A DNA stretch of 35,877 nt from Deltaproteobacteria bacterium (lineage in GTDB: Bacteria; Myxococcota_A; Polyangia; Polyangiales; Polyangiaceae), in assembly GCA_016209145.1 (NCBI GenBank), contig JACQWT010000310.1, positions 1 through 35,877 on the forward strand. The letters run 5' to 3'. Numbering within the stretch: the first letter of the stretch is position 1; every line of letters starts with the position of its first letter. The notes below the pieces were generated by a model, which did no database searches, was not told the DNA's origin, and saw only the letters and a program-made list of their open reading frames with translations. Shown in pieces: positions 1 through 11,236 of this stretch. The position numbers and the translations under genes were made by a program.

Positions 1-2
1 GT

Positions 3-467
3 GCCGTGTGGGCAGGCTCGCGGATGTTCGTCTGGGGCGGCCGGCCACAGGCAGAGGGAAGCCCGGACCCGCTGGCAACCGGCGGCCTGTACGATCCAGA
101 AGCCAACGCCTGGGAGACGACGAGCGAGGACGGGGCGCCGGTGCCGAGGTTCCAGCACCACTGCCTGTGGACGGGCACCCACGTCATCGTCATCGGCGGC
201 GCCAACGTCGAGCACGCTACCACGGGGGGCCTTTACGACCCGGAAAGCGCCGCGTGGACGTCTATGTCTGCTGAGGGCCTCCCGGTGGACGACGCCCCGG
301 CGCCGTACATGAGGGACTTCTTTGTACCGTTCCACCTCGGATGGGACGGCTGTCGCGTCGTCATGTGGGGTGCGTATGCCAGTGAGTGGCAGGCATGGGC
401 CTACTACCCTCCACCCGAGATCCGCGCCGCCGCCATTCCCGAGCAGGCGGCGAAGCCGCAGCCGTAA
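3..467 (+). CDS. kelch-repeat protein, C-terminal part (cut by window edge)
   Basis: The frame is open from the first bases and ends at TAA 465-467, so only the C-terminal ~154 residues are visible. They contain two clear kelch-like blades: RMFVWGG followed by TGGLYDPEANAWE, then VIVIGGA followed by TGGLYDPESAAWT, and a third weaker blade (VVMWGA ... WQAWAYYPP). The GG doublet, then Y-D-P and a W spaced ~10 residues on is the kelch beta-propeller pattern. Such proteins in myxobacteria are usually exported or surface-bound and act as scaffolds; no catalytic residues are seen. The start, signal peptide and remaining blades lie outside the window. The protein ends in a short Pro/Ala-rich tail. 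The family assignment is firm; the specific role is unknown. Confidence 0.8.
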   Translation, partial: AVWAGSRMFVWGGRPQAEGSPDPLATGGLYDPEANAWETTSEDGAPVPRFQHHCLWTGTHVIVIGGANVEHATTGGLYDPESAAWTSMSAEGLPVDDAPAPYMRDFFVPFHLGWDGCRVVMWGAYASEWQAWAYYPPPEIRAAAIPEQAAKPQP

Positions 468-500
468 CACCACGATGGTTACCTCGGCGCGCAGCAGCGA

Positions 501-2853
<2,353 letters not shown>

Positions 2854-2866
2854 ACGACCATGGTGG

Positions 2867-3107
2867 GTAAGCGTTCACGCCCCCTGCCAGACGGCTCGTC
2901 AGGCGGCCGTCAGCGCGAGCGCGCCCGCAGCGCCGGGCCGCAGCGTACTCCTGTACGTGAGGACCCGGGCCGAGGACGTAAGTCCGTCCCTTCTGGACGG
3001 GGTTGGGGTCCCGACGCGCCCTTCGGGCGCGTCACCCCTGCCCCGCGATCACGGCCGACTCGGCGAGCCGTCGTTGCCTGCCACCCCGATACCCCCTGAA
3101 CGGATAC
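2867..3107 (+). mobile_element. MITE-like element, copy A (with 60-bp internal insertion)
   Basis: Left end GTAAGCGTTCACG; right end CTGAACGGATAC, whose complement starts GTATCCGTTCAG. It is flanked by CATGGTGG (2859-2866) and CATGGCGG (3108-3115), an 8-bp direct repeat with one mismatch, as expected of a target-site duplication. The core is 181 bp once an extra 60 bp at about 2983-3042 is removed; that extra piece holds two small hairpins, one with stem GACGCGCCC/GGGCGCGTC (3013-3033). The core shares with copies B, C and D the central CGTAC-TCCT-GTACG hairpin, followed by GTGAGG. It fills the whole atpD-atpC gap, and the right-hand duplication contains the atpC start codon. No transposase is encoded; the 79-codon frame from ATG 2860 is the old atpC start reading into the element. 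Confidence 0.88.
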
Positions 3108-3108
3108 C

Positions 3109-3639
3109 ATGGCGGAAAGCGGCAACATCCGGCTCGAGATCGTGACGCCGCGGGGCGTGGCCTTGCGCACGGAGGTGCGCGAGCTCGCCGCGCCGAGCGT
3201 GGCCGGCAAGTTTGGCGTGCTGCCGGGGCACCTGCCCCTCTTGGCGGCCCTCGAGGTCGGCCTGGTCCAGTACACGCCTGCCGGATCCGAGGAGCGCGAG
3301 AGCGTGGCCGTGGGCGCGGGCTTCGTCGAGATCCTGCGCGACGGGGCGCTGCTCCTGACCGATCGGTTCATGGCTCAGAAGGAGGTGGATGTGCTGGCGG
3401 TGCGGGAGCGCTTGCACGAGGTGGACGAGGAGCTCGGCCGGTGGGAAGGCGAGCTGCGCGACCCGCACCGGCTCGAGCTGGTCGAGGAGGAGCAGTGGCT
3501 GGCCGCCCAGCTCGAGCTCTACGGCGACCCGCCGGTGCCGAGGCTCCTGGAGCACGTGCGCACCGTGGACTACTCCGGGGTCATTCCCGGCGAGCCCGAG
3601 CCGGGCGAGCCCGACGTGCCTCCGCCGGAGGCGCCGTGA
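3109..3639 (+). CDS. atpC: F1Fo ATP synthase, epsilon subunit
   Basis: 176 residues. The N-terminal beta-sandwich is clear (IRLEIVTPRGVALRTEVREL, then SVAGKFGVLPGHLPLLAALEVG), with the family motif G-x-F-G-V-L-P-G-H at about residues 36-44. The alpha-helical hairpin follows at ~90-130 (LAVRERLHEVDEELGRWEGEL). Epsilon couples and inhibits F1 rotation. The protein has an extra ~35-residue acidic/Pro tail (VIPGEPEPGEPDVPPPEAP) beyond the usual 130-140 residues. The start ATG 3109 lies in the right-hand target duplication of element A; no good Shine-Dalgarno is visible because the element end directly precedes it. Element B begins two bases after the stop, so the gene is bracketed by two direct copies of the same element. 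Confidence 0.95.
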   Translation: MAESGNIRLEIVTPRGVALRTEVRELAAPSVAGKFGVLPGHLPLLAALEVGLVQYTPAGSEERESVAVGAGFVEILRDGALLLTDRFMAQKEVDVLAVRERLHEVDEELGRWEGELRDPHRLELVEEEQWLAAQLELYGDPPVPRLLEHVRTVDYSGVIPGEPEPGEPDVPPPEAP

Positions 3640-3641
3640 GC

Positions 3642-3819
3642 GTATGCGTTCACGCCATCTCCCACCCGGCTCGTCAGGCGGCCGCGAGCGCGAGCGCGCC
3701 CACAGGCCCGGCCCGGAGCGTACTCCTGTACGTGAGGAGCCGGGCCGAGGACGTGAGCCGCGATCGCGGCCGACTCGGCGAGCCGTCGTTGCCGGCGCGG
3801 AAATGCCGTGAACGGATAT
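3642..3819 (+). mobile_element. MITE-like element, copy B
   Basis: 178 bp, starting GTATGCGTTCACG and ending CGTGAACGGATAT. It is flanked by perfect 8-bp direct repeats CCGTGAGC at 3634-3641 and 3820-3827; the left one contains the TGA stop of atpC. The centre is CGTAC (3719-3723), TCCT, GTACG (3728-3732), inside a perfect outer stem GGCCCGGC (3705-3712) / GCCGGGCC (3739-3746). Further out, CGGCTCG...CGGCCG pairs with CGGCCG...CGAGCCG, so the whole copy is a long imperfect palindrome. No open frame of interest is present. Same orientation as copies A, C and D. Confidence 0.9.
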
Positions 3820-3874
3820 CCGTGAGCTCCCGGCGGTTGGGTTGCGGGGACCGCTAACTGCCGGCCTGTAGCCA

Positions 3875-5702
3875 GTGATCTCTGCCGAGACCATCGCCCT
3901 GGTCAAGGAGCGCACCGACCTCGTGGCGCTGGTGCGGGAGAACCTCGACCTCAAGCGGCGTGGGCGCAGCTACGTCGGCCTGTGCCCGTTCCACAAGGAG
4001 AAGACGCCGAGCTTCCACGTGAGCCAGGAGCGCGGCTTCTTCCACTGCTTCGGCTGCAAGGAGTCGGGCACGGCGGTCGACTACCTCATGAAGCTCGAGG
4101 GGCTCAGCTTCGCCGAGGCGGTGCGCGCGCTGGCCGAACGGCTCGGCGTCCCGGTCGAGGAGACGGCGTCGGCGGCCGAGCAACGCGAGGCGTCTCGGCG
4201 GCGGCAGGCGCGCGAGGATCTCTACGCCCTCAACGGCCTGGCCGCCGCGTTCTTCGAGCAGTGCCTGCGCGCGCCGCGCTCGCCGCTCGCCCGCTACGCG
4301 CGCGAGGAGCTGGAGGCGCGCGGGCTCGCACTGGGCAGGGCCGACCCGGCCCTGCAGGGTGCCCTGGCGGCGTTCCGCGTCGGCTACGCGCCCTACGGCT
4401 GGGACGGGCTCGTCTCCCATCTGCGCCAGCAGGAGGCGTCGCTCGGAGCCGCGGAGAGGCTGGGCCTCATCGTCCCGCGCAAGGGCGGCTCCGGCCACTA
4501 CGACCGCTTCCGCCACCGGCTCATGTTCGCGGTGCTCGACGTGCAGGGCCGGGTCGTCGCGTTCAGCGGCCGGGCACTGCGCGAGCCCGAGCCCGCCGAG
4601 CTTGCGGCCGCCGGGCTGGGGCCGGGGCGTGACCGGGAGGCGGGCGAGGCGCCGGCCAAATACATCAACAGCCCGGAGTCGGAGATTTACGTCAAGGGCG
4701 CCACGGTGTTCGGGCTGCACCAGGCCCGGCGGGCCATCCGCGAGCGGGGCGAGGCGGTGCTCGTGGAAGGGAACTTCGACGTGCTCGGTCTTCACGCGCG
4801 GGGGATCGGGCACGCCGTGGCGCCGCTCGGCACGGCCCGTGCGGGCGGCGCGCGCTCCGGCCCGCGAGGCCGGGCTCGTGGCGAAGGTGGCGGTGCTGCC
4901 CGCCGGCAGCGACCCGGACGAGCTCGCGCGCGCGCGCGGGGCCGAGGCGATCGAGGCGCTGCTCGGCCGAGCCCGCGGCCTGCTCGAGCACCTGATCGAC
5001 GAGACCCTCAACCCCGAGGCCCTCGGCGCCGCCGAGTTGCAGGAGAAGCAGCAGCGCCTGCGCGAGGTGGCCGAGCTGCTCGCCTCCGAAAACGATCCCA
5101 ACATCCGTGCCATGGCCAAGACTTACGCCGATCGACTCTCGTCCCGGGTGATCGCCGACGGCCGCGCGCCGGCCGACCTGCGCGAGCTGGAGCGGCTCGT
5201 CGCGGGGGCGCTCGGTTCGGCGCAAGGGCCGGCGGCGCAGGCGGTGGCCGGCCGCCGGGATCGCTCGCCGCCGCGCACGGAGCACATTGGGGAGGCGGTT
5301 TTCGGCGCCGTGCTCGACTTCCCGGAGCTGCTGGGCGATCCCGAGGTGGAGGAGGCCCTGAGCGCGCTGGAGGGGGACCTCGTCTTGGGGGTTGCTGCGG
5401 TGCGCAATATGTGGGACACGAAAAAGACCATCTCCCCCGACGAGCTACTTGATTTGACGCCGCAGGCGATCCATGCATTTGCAGTTGGCCGCCTGGCGTC
5501 CCCGGAGCTCGGCTCAGCTTCGGTGGCAAAAGCGGAACTGCTTGAAAACGCAAGGAAACTGCGGGCTCTTTCCTGGTTGCGCGAGAAGCCGGTGCTTCTT
5601 CAGAGGCTCGCGCAGGCACGGGCACTGGGCGACGGTGCGGCAGAGGACGAGCTCCTGAGAGAGCTCACACGGCGCTCGAAGATGAAGTTGGGGCTGACCT
5701 GA
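3875..5702 (+). pseudogene. dnaG: DNA primase with internal deletion and frameshift in TOPRIM
   Basis: Primase makes the RNA primers at the replication fork. The N-terminal CHC2 zinc site is intact (C37, H40, C58, C61), followed by the catalytic core (FRHRLMFAVLDVQGRVVAFSGRAL, KYINSPES, then VLVEGNFDVLGLH). After the motif APLGTA (residue ~321, base ~4837) the frame becomes Arg/Gly-rich nonsense, ending at 5452. The gene resumes in another frame at about 4838-4865 (AREAGLVAKVAVLPAGSDPDEL) and runs to TGA 5702 through the helicase-binding C-terminal domain. Against other DnaG proteins about 30-35 codons, including the metal-binding DGD motif of TOPRIM, are missing at the junction. Start GTG 3875 fits the family N-terminus (ISAETIALVKERTDLV). 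Since dnaG is normally essential, this is either an assembly error or a dead copy. Confidence 0.85.
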
Positions 5703-5764
5703 GCGTGGCGCGCTTGCGCCCCGCAAGCGCAGCGGCGCGGCGCGGTGGCAGGAGTGGGACAGAA

Positions 5765-8092
<2,328 letters not shown>

Positions 8093-8106
8093 CCGGGCGT
8101 AGCCGC

Positions 8107-8484
8107 ATGCGCCGCCCCGCCCGCGCCGCCTTGCTGCTGCTGGTGCCGCTGGCGCCGCTGGTCGGCTGCGGCGAGCCCCGCCGCGTGACCGAGGCCGACT
8201 GTGCGCAGCTCGGCGCCAGGCTGCAAGCCGCCTGGACGCTGGACGCCCGGGCCGCCCTGGCCGCGGCCGAGGCCGAGGCGGACGCCGAGCTCGTCCGGGC
8301 AGTGGGCGAGCAGGGGGCACGCGTGGCCCAAGGCTCGGCGCAGGCGTGCCGGGAGAAGCTCATGGGCCGAGGGACGGCGGCAGGCGAGCTCGAGTGCCTG
8401 CGGCGGGCACGGCACATCGACGAGGTGTACGCCTGCGCGCACGGGGCAGGGACGGCTACAGGGCCGCGCAGTCCGGCACCGTGA
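8107..8484 (+). CDS. small predicted lipoprotein
   Basis: 125 residues. ATG 8107 starts a signal peptide (MRRPARAALLLLVPLAPLVGC) with lipobox LVGC, so Cys21 should be lipidated. The mature part is Ala/Glu-rich helix with four further cysteines (CAQL, ACREKL, LECL, YACAHG), enough for two disulfides in the periplasm. No known domain is recognised. It begins 14 nt after the rpoD stop, so it may be read through from that promoter. Its last 29 bases overlap the 3' end of the oppositely oriented lipoprotein gene at 8456-8968. Confidence 0.62.
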   Translation: MRRPARAALLLLVPLAPLVGCGEPRRVTEADCAQLGARLQAAWTLDARAALAAAEAEADAELVRAVGEQGARVAQGSAQACREKLMGRGTAAGELECLRRARHIDEVYACAHGAGTATGPRSPAP

Positions 8485-8968
8485 CCAGGACCGTCTCGGC
8501 GCTCAGGGGCTTGCCCGTACGGTCGAGCAGCGGATCTCCGGCGTCCCCGACCACGTCGACGCGTACGTGCAGCACGTCCGGCTCGCCCGTGCGCGCGTGA
8601 ATCGAGCCGTCGTGGTAGCGATCCGCGAGCCTGCGCAGCAGTAGCTCGATGGCCGCACAAGATCCGCGGTTGTTGAGCACGCCCTCGACGTAGAGCTCCA
8701 GGTGGCCGCACTGCACGGCCTCACCGCACAGGCCCGGCGGCCGGAGCAGCAGCTCCGTCGGCGCGACGAGGACCAGCAGGCGGTAGCCGGGATCCGTGCC
8801 GATGGAGGCACAGGCCGGGCTCTGGGCCGTGCCCAGAGGCTCGACGATGGCCAGGGCCGGCGCTCCGGTCGGACCGACGACCACCGGCGCGCTCTCGTCC
8901 GCGGAGCACGCCAGGAGCACGGCCGCGCCAAGTGACGCAAGCAGCAGGGAGCCAAGGCGCGGGCGCAT
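8456..8968 (-). CDS. predicted lipoprotein
   Basis: 170 residues from ATG 8968. The N-terminus MRPRLGSLLLASLGAAVLLAC is a lipoprotein signal with lipobox (LLAC, Cys21); the longer frame from 9064 adds 32 residues unlike a signal peptide, so the internal start is preferred. The body has short beta-like segments (YRLLVLVAPTELLLR, HLELYVEGVL, LHVRVDVVG) and five further cysteines (ACASIG, GLCGEAVQCGH, GSCAAIE and PDCAAL at the C-terminus). No catalytic motif and no family recognised. It converges on and overlaps the small lipoprotein gene at 8107-8484 by 29 bp. Confidence 0.6.
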   Translation of the reverse strand: MRPRLGSLLLASLGAAVLLACSADESAPVVVGPTGAPALAIVEPLGTAQSPACASIGTDPGYRLLVLVAPTELLLRPPGLCGEAVQCGHLELYVEGVLNNRGSCAAIELLLRRLADRYHDGSIHARTGEPDVLHVRVDVVGDAGDPLLDRTGKPLSAETVLVTVPDCAAL

Positions 8969-9043
8969 CACGGGGCGAGGATAGGCCGAGATTTCGCCGA
9001 GGGGAACCGACAAGCGGATGCTGGCACCGCTTCCAAGTATCTC

Positions 9044-9067
9044 AGCGCGGGCTTCGCCCGCCACCCA
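9044..9067 (+). repeat. R2 repeat motif, copy a
   Basis: AGCGCGGGCTTCGCCCGC followed by CACCCA. It contains the hairpin GCGGGC-TTC-GCCCGC. Near-identical copies lie at 12049-12072 and 12274-12297, always between genes. There is no T-tract after the hairpin, so it is not a canonical terminator. Confidence 0.6.
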
Positions 9068-9078
9068 ACTCCGTCCGA

Positions 9079-9146
9079 CCCGCTCCCGCTCCCGCTCCCG
9101 CTCCCGACTTCCGCACTTCGGGAGCGGGAGCGGGAGCGGGAGCGGG
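9079..9146. repeat. perfect 28-bp inverted repeat of hexamer units
   Basis: The left arm 9079-9106 is four copies of CCCGCT plus CCCG. The right arm 9119-9146 is its exact complement (CGGG plus four AGCGGG). The loop is 12 nt (ACTTCCGCACTT) and its outermost A-T could extend the stem. Each arm is also a tandem repeat, so slippage could change both. Read as protein it gives alternating Arg-Ser or Gly-Ser, which explains the spurious frames here. Confidence 0.85.
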
Positions 9147-9475
9147 CAGAGAAACCCTCGCGCCGCGCGACGATTCTCGGAAGCAGTAGATCAGGTACCG
9201 GATATAGTGTGGCTTGGCCTTGCGCCCGGACTGGCGAGGGACGCGAGCACGAGGTGGCGGAGCGGCGCCAGGACCGCTGGAGGCGGAGGGCACTATCGTG
9301 ATTCGTGTTGCATCCGGGCCGCGGGACGGGAGCGCACGTGGATGGGCTCGGCTCTTGGTATGGCGGAAAGCACGGAGGTGCTGGTCGCTGTCGGTGCCGC
9401 GCACCGCCACCAGGCGTCGACATGGTCGGTACGAGCCCCGGCGGACGGCCTTCGACGGACACTGGGCGATCGTCC

Positions 9476-9502
9476 TTGACCAGACCAATCATCGAATATA
9501 GT
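9476..9502 (+). promoter_or_regulatory. putative sigma-70 promoter of vapBC
   Basis: TTGACC (9476-9481), a 15-nt spacer and TATAGT (9497-9502) match the -35 and -10 consensus well in an otherwise very GC-rich region. The predicted transcription start, about 6-8 nt downstream, falls at or within a few bases of the ATG at 9511, and no Shine-Dalgarno is visible, so the transcript may be leaderless. Confidence 0.5.
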
Positions 9503-9510
9503 CTAGGCTC

Positions 9511-9744
9511 ATGGTGGCCGTGAACGTCTACGAGGCCAAGACCAGCCTCTCGGCGCTGCTTGCGCGGGTGGAGAAGGGCGAGGAGATCGTCATCGCCCGC
9601 AACGGCCGGCCGGTGGCCCGTCTGGTCCCGGCCGATGCCTCGGCGCTGCGGCGTGTTCCGGGGATGGACAAGGGGAGGATCTGGTACGCCGACGACCTGC
9701 ACGAGCCCCTGCCGGCGGACGCGGTCGAGCTGTTCGAGCGATGA
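9511..9744 (+). CDS. type II antitoxin, Phd/YefM-like (VapB partner)
   Basis: 77 residues. The N-terminal half VNVYEAKTSLSALLARVEKGEEIVIARNGRPVARLVP is the Phd/YefM DNA-binding fold: the A-K-x-x-L-S-x-L-L-x-x-V-x-x-G-E-E-I pattern and the R-N-G-x-P-V-A-x-L strand are diagnostic. The C-terminal tail (MDKGRIWYADDLHEPLPADAVELF) is the usual toxin-binding segment. Its stop overlaps the toxin start (ATGA at 9741-9744), typical of translationally coupled toxin-antitoxin pairs. It should neutralise the PIN toxin and repress its own promoter. Start ATG 9511 lies right at the predicted transcription start; in-frame GTG 9514 and GTG 9520 are alternatives. Confidence 0.88.
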   Translation: MVAVNVYEAKTSLSALLARVEKGEEIVIARNGRPVARLVPADASALRRVPGMDKGRIWYADDLHEPLPADAVELFER

Positions 9745-10127
9745 AGGGCCTAGTCGACACCCACGTGCTGCTGTGGTGGGCAGCCGACGATGGGCGGCTG
9801 TCCGCTGCGGCCCGCGAGGTGCTTTCCGACCGCACCGTCGCGCTGTTCTGGAGCACGGCCAGCACCTGGGAGCTTGCCATCAAGGCCTCGCTCGGCAAGG
9901 TGCGCCTGCCCGAGCCGCTCGGCGACTACCTGCGCACGCGGCTGGTGCAGCAGGGTATCGGCATCCTGCCCGTGGCCGAGGAGCACGCGGTGGCGGTCGC
10001 GCAGCTCCCGCTGCACCACCGCGATCCCTTCGACCGGATGCTGGTGGCGCAGGCGATGGTCGAGGGCATGGCGTTGATCACCGGCGATCCGGCCCTGCAG
10101 ACGTACGACGTCGAGCTGCTCTGGTAG
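9741..10127 (+). CDS. type II toxin, PIN-domain ribonuclease (VapC-like)
   Basis: 128 residues, normal for a VapC-type toxin. The PIN acidic residues are all visible: D6 in LVDTHVLLWW, E44 in STASTWELAIK, D95 and D98 in HHRDPFDRML, and D116 in LITGDPAL. They coordinate Mg2+ for cleavage of RNA, classically tRNA or rRNA. Start ATG overlaps the antitoxin stop by 4 nt. The pair sits just upstream of a decayed COG1373 ATPase fragment and downstream of a repeat-rich spacer, a setting that suggests acquisition by transfer. No sign of inactivation. Confidence 0.9.
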   Translation: MKGLVDTHVLLWWAADDGRLSAAAREVLSDRTVALFWSTASTWELAIKASLGKVRLPEPLGDYLRTRLVQQGIGILPVAEEHAVAVAQLPLHHRDPFDRMLVAQAMVEGMALITGDPALQTYDVELLW

Positions 10128-10160
10128 CCGCGCTACTCGTCGCCCGGGTCCGCGACGCCC

Positions 10161-10331
10161 GGCCAGGAACGTGTCCGCGGAGCTCGGAACTTCCCCGTCG
10201 TCCTGCTGACCGACGCCCGGCAGGTTGGCAAGAGCACCACGCTCGCGCAGCTTTTCTCGGCGAAGGCGCGGACGTTCGTCTTCGATCCGGTCATCGACGT
10301 TTACGACGGGACTTGCAAAATGGCGTACTAG
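10161..10331 (+). pseudogene. COG1373-type ATPase remnant: AAA_14 Walker A fragment
   Basis: The frame reads NFPVVLLTDARQVGKSTTLAQLF, then ARTFVFDPVIDVYDG, and stops at TAG 10329-10331. This is the start of an AAA_14 ATPase: the P-loop is usually L-L-T-G-x-R-Q-V-G-K-S/T-T-L, here with Asp in place of the first Gly, and FDPVIDV follows as in DUF4143-linked members. Only ~50 residues remain; Walker B, the rest of the AAA domain and DUF4143 are absent. No plausible start is present. The matching DUF4143 half survives at 501-1205 on the other strand. Confidence 0.72.
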
Positions 10332-10347
10332 ACTCCTCGCCGCACGG

Positions 10348-11163
10348 ATGCTCACCCTTGGCCTGATCGCCGACCTGCACCTCGGTCCCCCGGCGAGCCA
10401 TCGCGGCGCGCGGCGCAAGCTCTCCCAGCTCGCGCCGGAGCTGGCGGGCGCCTTTGCCGCGCGGATGCGGGACGTCGTCCGGCCGGATCTCGTCGTCAAC
10501 CTCGGCGACGTGATCGAGGACGATGCGCCCGAGCTCGATCGGCAGCGCTACGAGCAGGGCCTCGGCCTGCTGCGCGCCGCCGGCGCCCCGCTCGTGAACG
10601 TGGCCGGAAACCACGACCGCGTGCACCTCGGTCAGGCGGAGCTGCGGCGCGCCTGGGGCCTGGAGCCCGAGGGAGAGCTGTACCGCTCGTTCGACTGCGG
10701 CGGCGCGCACTTCGTCGTGCTCTACGGCCACGAGCGCAAGGACCGCGACGTGCGGCTCGGCGAGGGGCAACTGCGCTGGCTCGCCGCCGACCTCGGCCGA
10801 ACGACGCTTCCCACGGTGGTCCTCATGCACCACAGCGCGGCAGACCAGGACTTGCGCGGCAACCGCTGGTTCGAGGGCGCCTCGCACATCTGCCTCGTCG
10901 CGGAGCGGGGGGAGCTACGCGCGCTCGTACGCGCGTCGGGCCGCGTGGTCGCCGTCTTCTGCGGCCACCTGCACTGGAACCACCTCGATCTCGTCGATGG
11001 CATTCCCTACGTGACGCTCCAGAGCCCGATCGAGAACATCAACGAGGACGAGCCGGCCGTGCCGGCCGCGGCGTACGCCGTGGTCCGCCTGGGCGACCGA
11101 AGGCTGCACGTGGAAGTACTCGGGGCGCAGCCCGCGCGCTACCAGTTCGAGCTGGGGCCGTGA
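10348..11163 (+). CDS. calcineurin-like metallophosphoesterase
   Basis: 271 residues from ATG 10348; the longer frame upstream reads through the ATPase remnant and is rejected. The metal-site motifs occur in order: D9-L-H11, GD54, GNH89D90, H in LMHHSAAD, and CGHLHWN near residue 210. These define the dimetal phosphoesterase fold (CpdA-like phosphodiesterases and phosphatases). No signal peptide, so cytoplasmic. Substrate cannot be told; the compact single-domain layout fits a cyclic-nucleotide or other small phosphodiester substrate. It lies 73 nt upstream of the PP2C phosphatase gene on the same strand. Confidence 0.88.
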   Translation: MLTLGLIADLHLGPPASHRGARRKLSQLAPELAGAFAARMRDVVRPDLVVNLGDVIEDDAPELDRQRYEQGLGLLRAAGAPLVNVAGNHDRVHLGQAELRRAWGLEPEGELYRSFDCGGAHFVVLYGHERKDRDVRLGEGQLRWLAADLGRTTLPTVVLMHHSAADQDLRGNRWFEGASHICLVAERGELRALVRASGRVVAVFCGHLHWNHLDLVDGIPYVTLQSPIENINEDEPAVPAAAYAVVRLGDRRLHVEVLGAQPARYQFELGP

Positions 11164-11236
11164 GCGCGGCGGCCGCCGGGGGGCGCATCGCCCTCCAGCC
11201 ATTCCCTTGGCGCCCGGAGTGAGATAGGGTCGGGTC

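Larger units (their letters stand above)
8969..9510. other. 542-bp spacer without a supported gene, rich in repeats
   Basis: Frames across this stretch are Arg/Ser/Gly-rich shadows of simple repeats and look non-coding. It holds the 24-bp R2 motif at 9044-9067, a perfect 28-bp inverted repeat built of CCCGCT/AGCGGG units (9079-9146), and GCGACGATTCT at 9167-9177, which recurs inside a hairpin at 12229-12261. Its right end carries the vapB promoter. Bases 9181-9470 show no recognisable signal apart from ATATAGT at 9202-9208, which is repeated at the promoter. Confidence 0.6.

Noticed and set aside
2860-3099. 79-codon gene between atpD and atpC
   Set aside because: It begins at the duplicated atpC ATG and lies within element A; composition is that of the element.
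9202-9208. ATATAGT repeated upstream of vapB as a second promoter
   Set aside because: No -35 hexamer at the right distance and no gene directly downstream.
9018-9488. Frames with RSRSRS / GSGSGS stretches (RS-domain-like protein)
   Set aside because: They come from the CCCGCT/AGCGGG inverted repeat read through on either strand.
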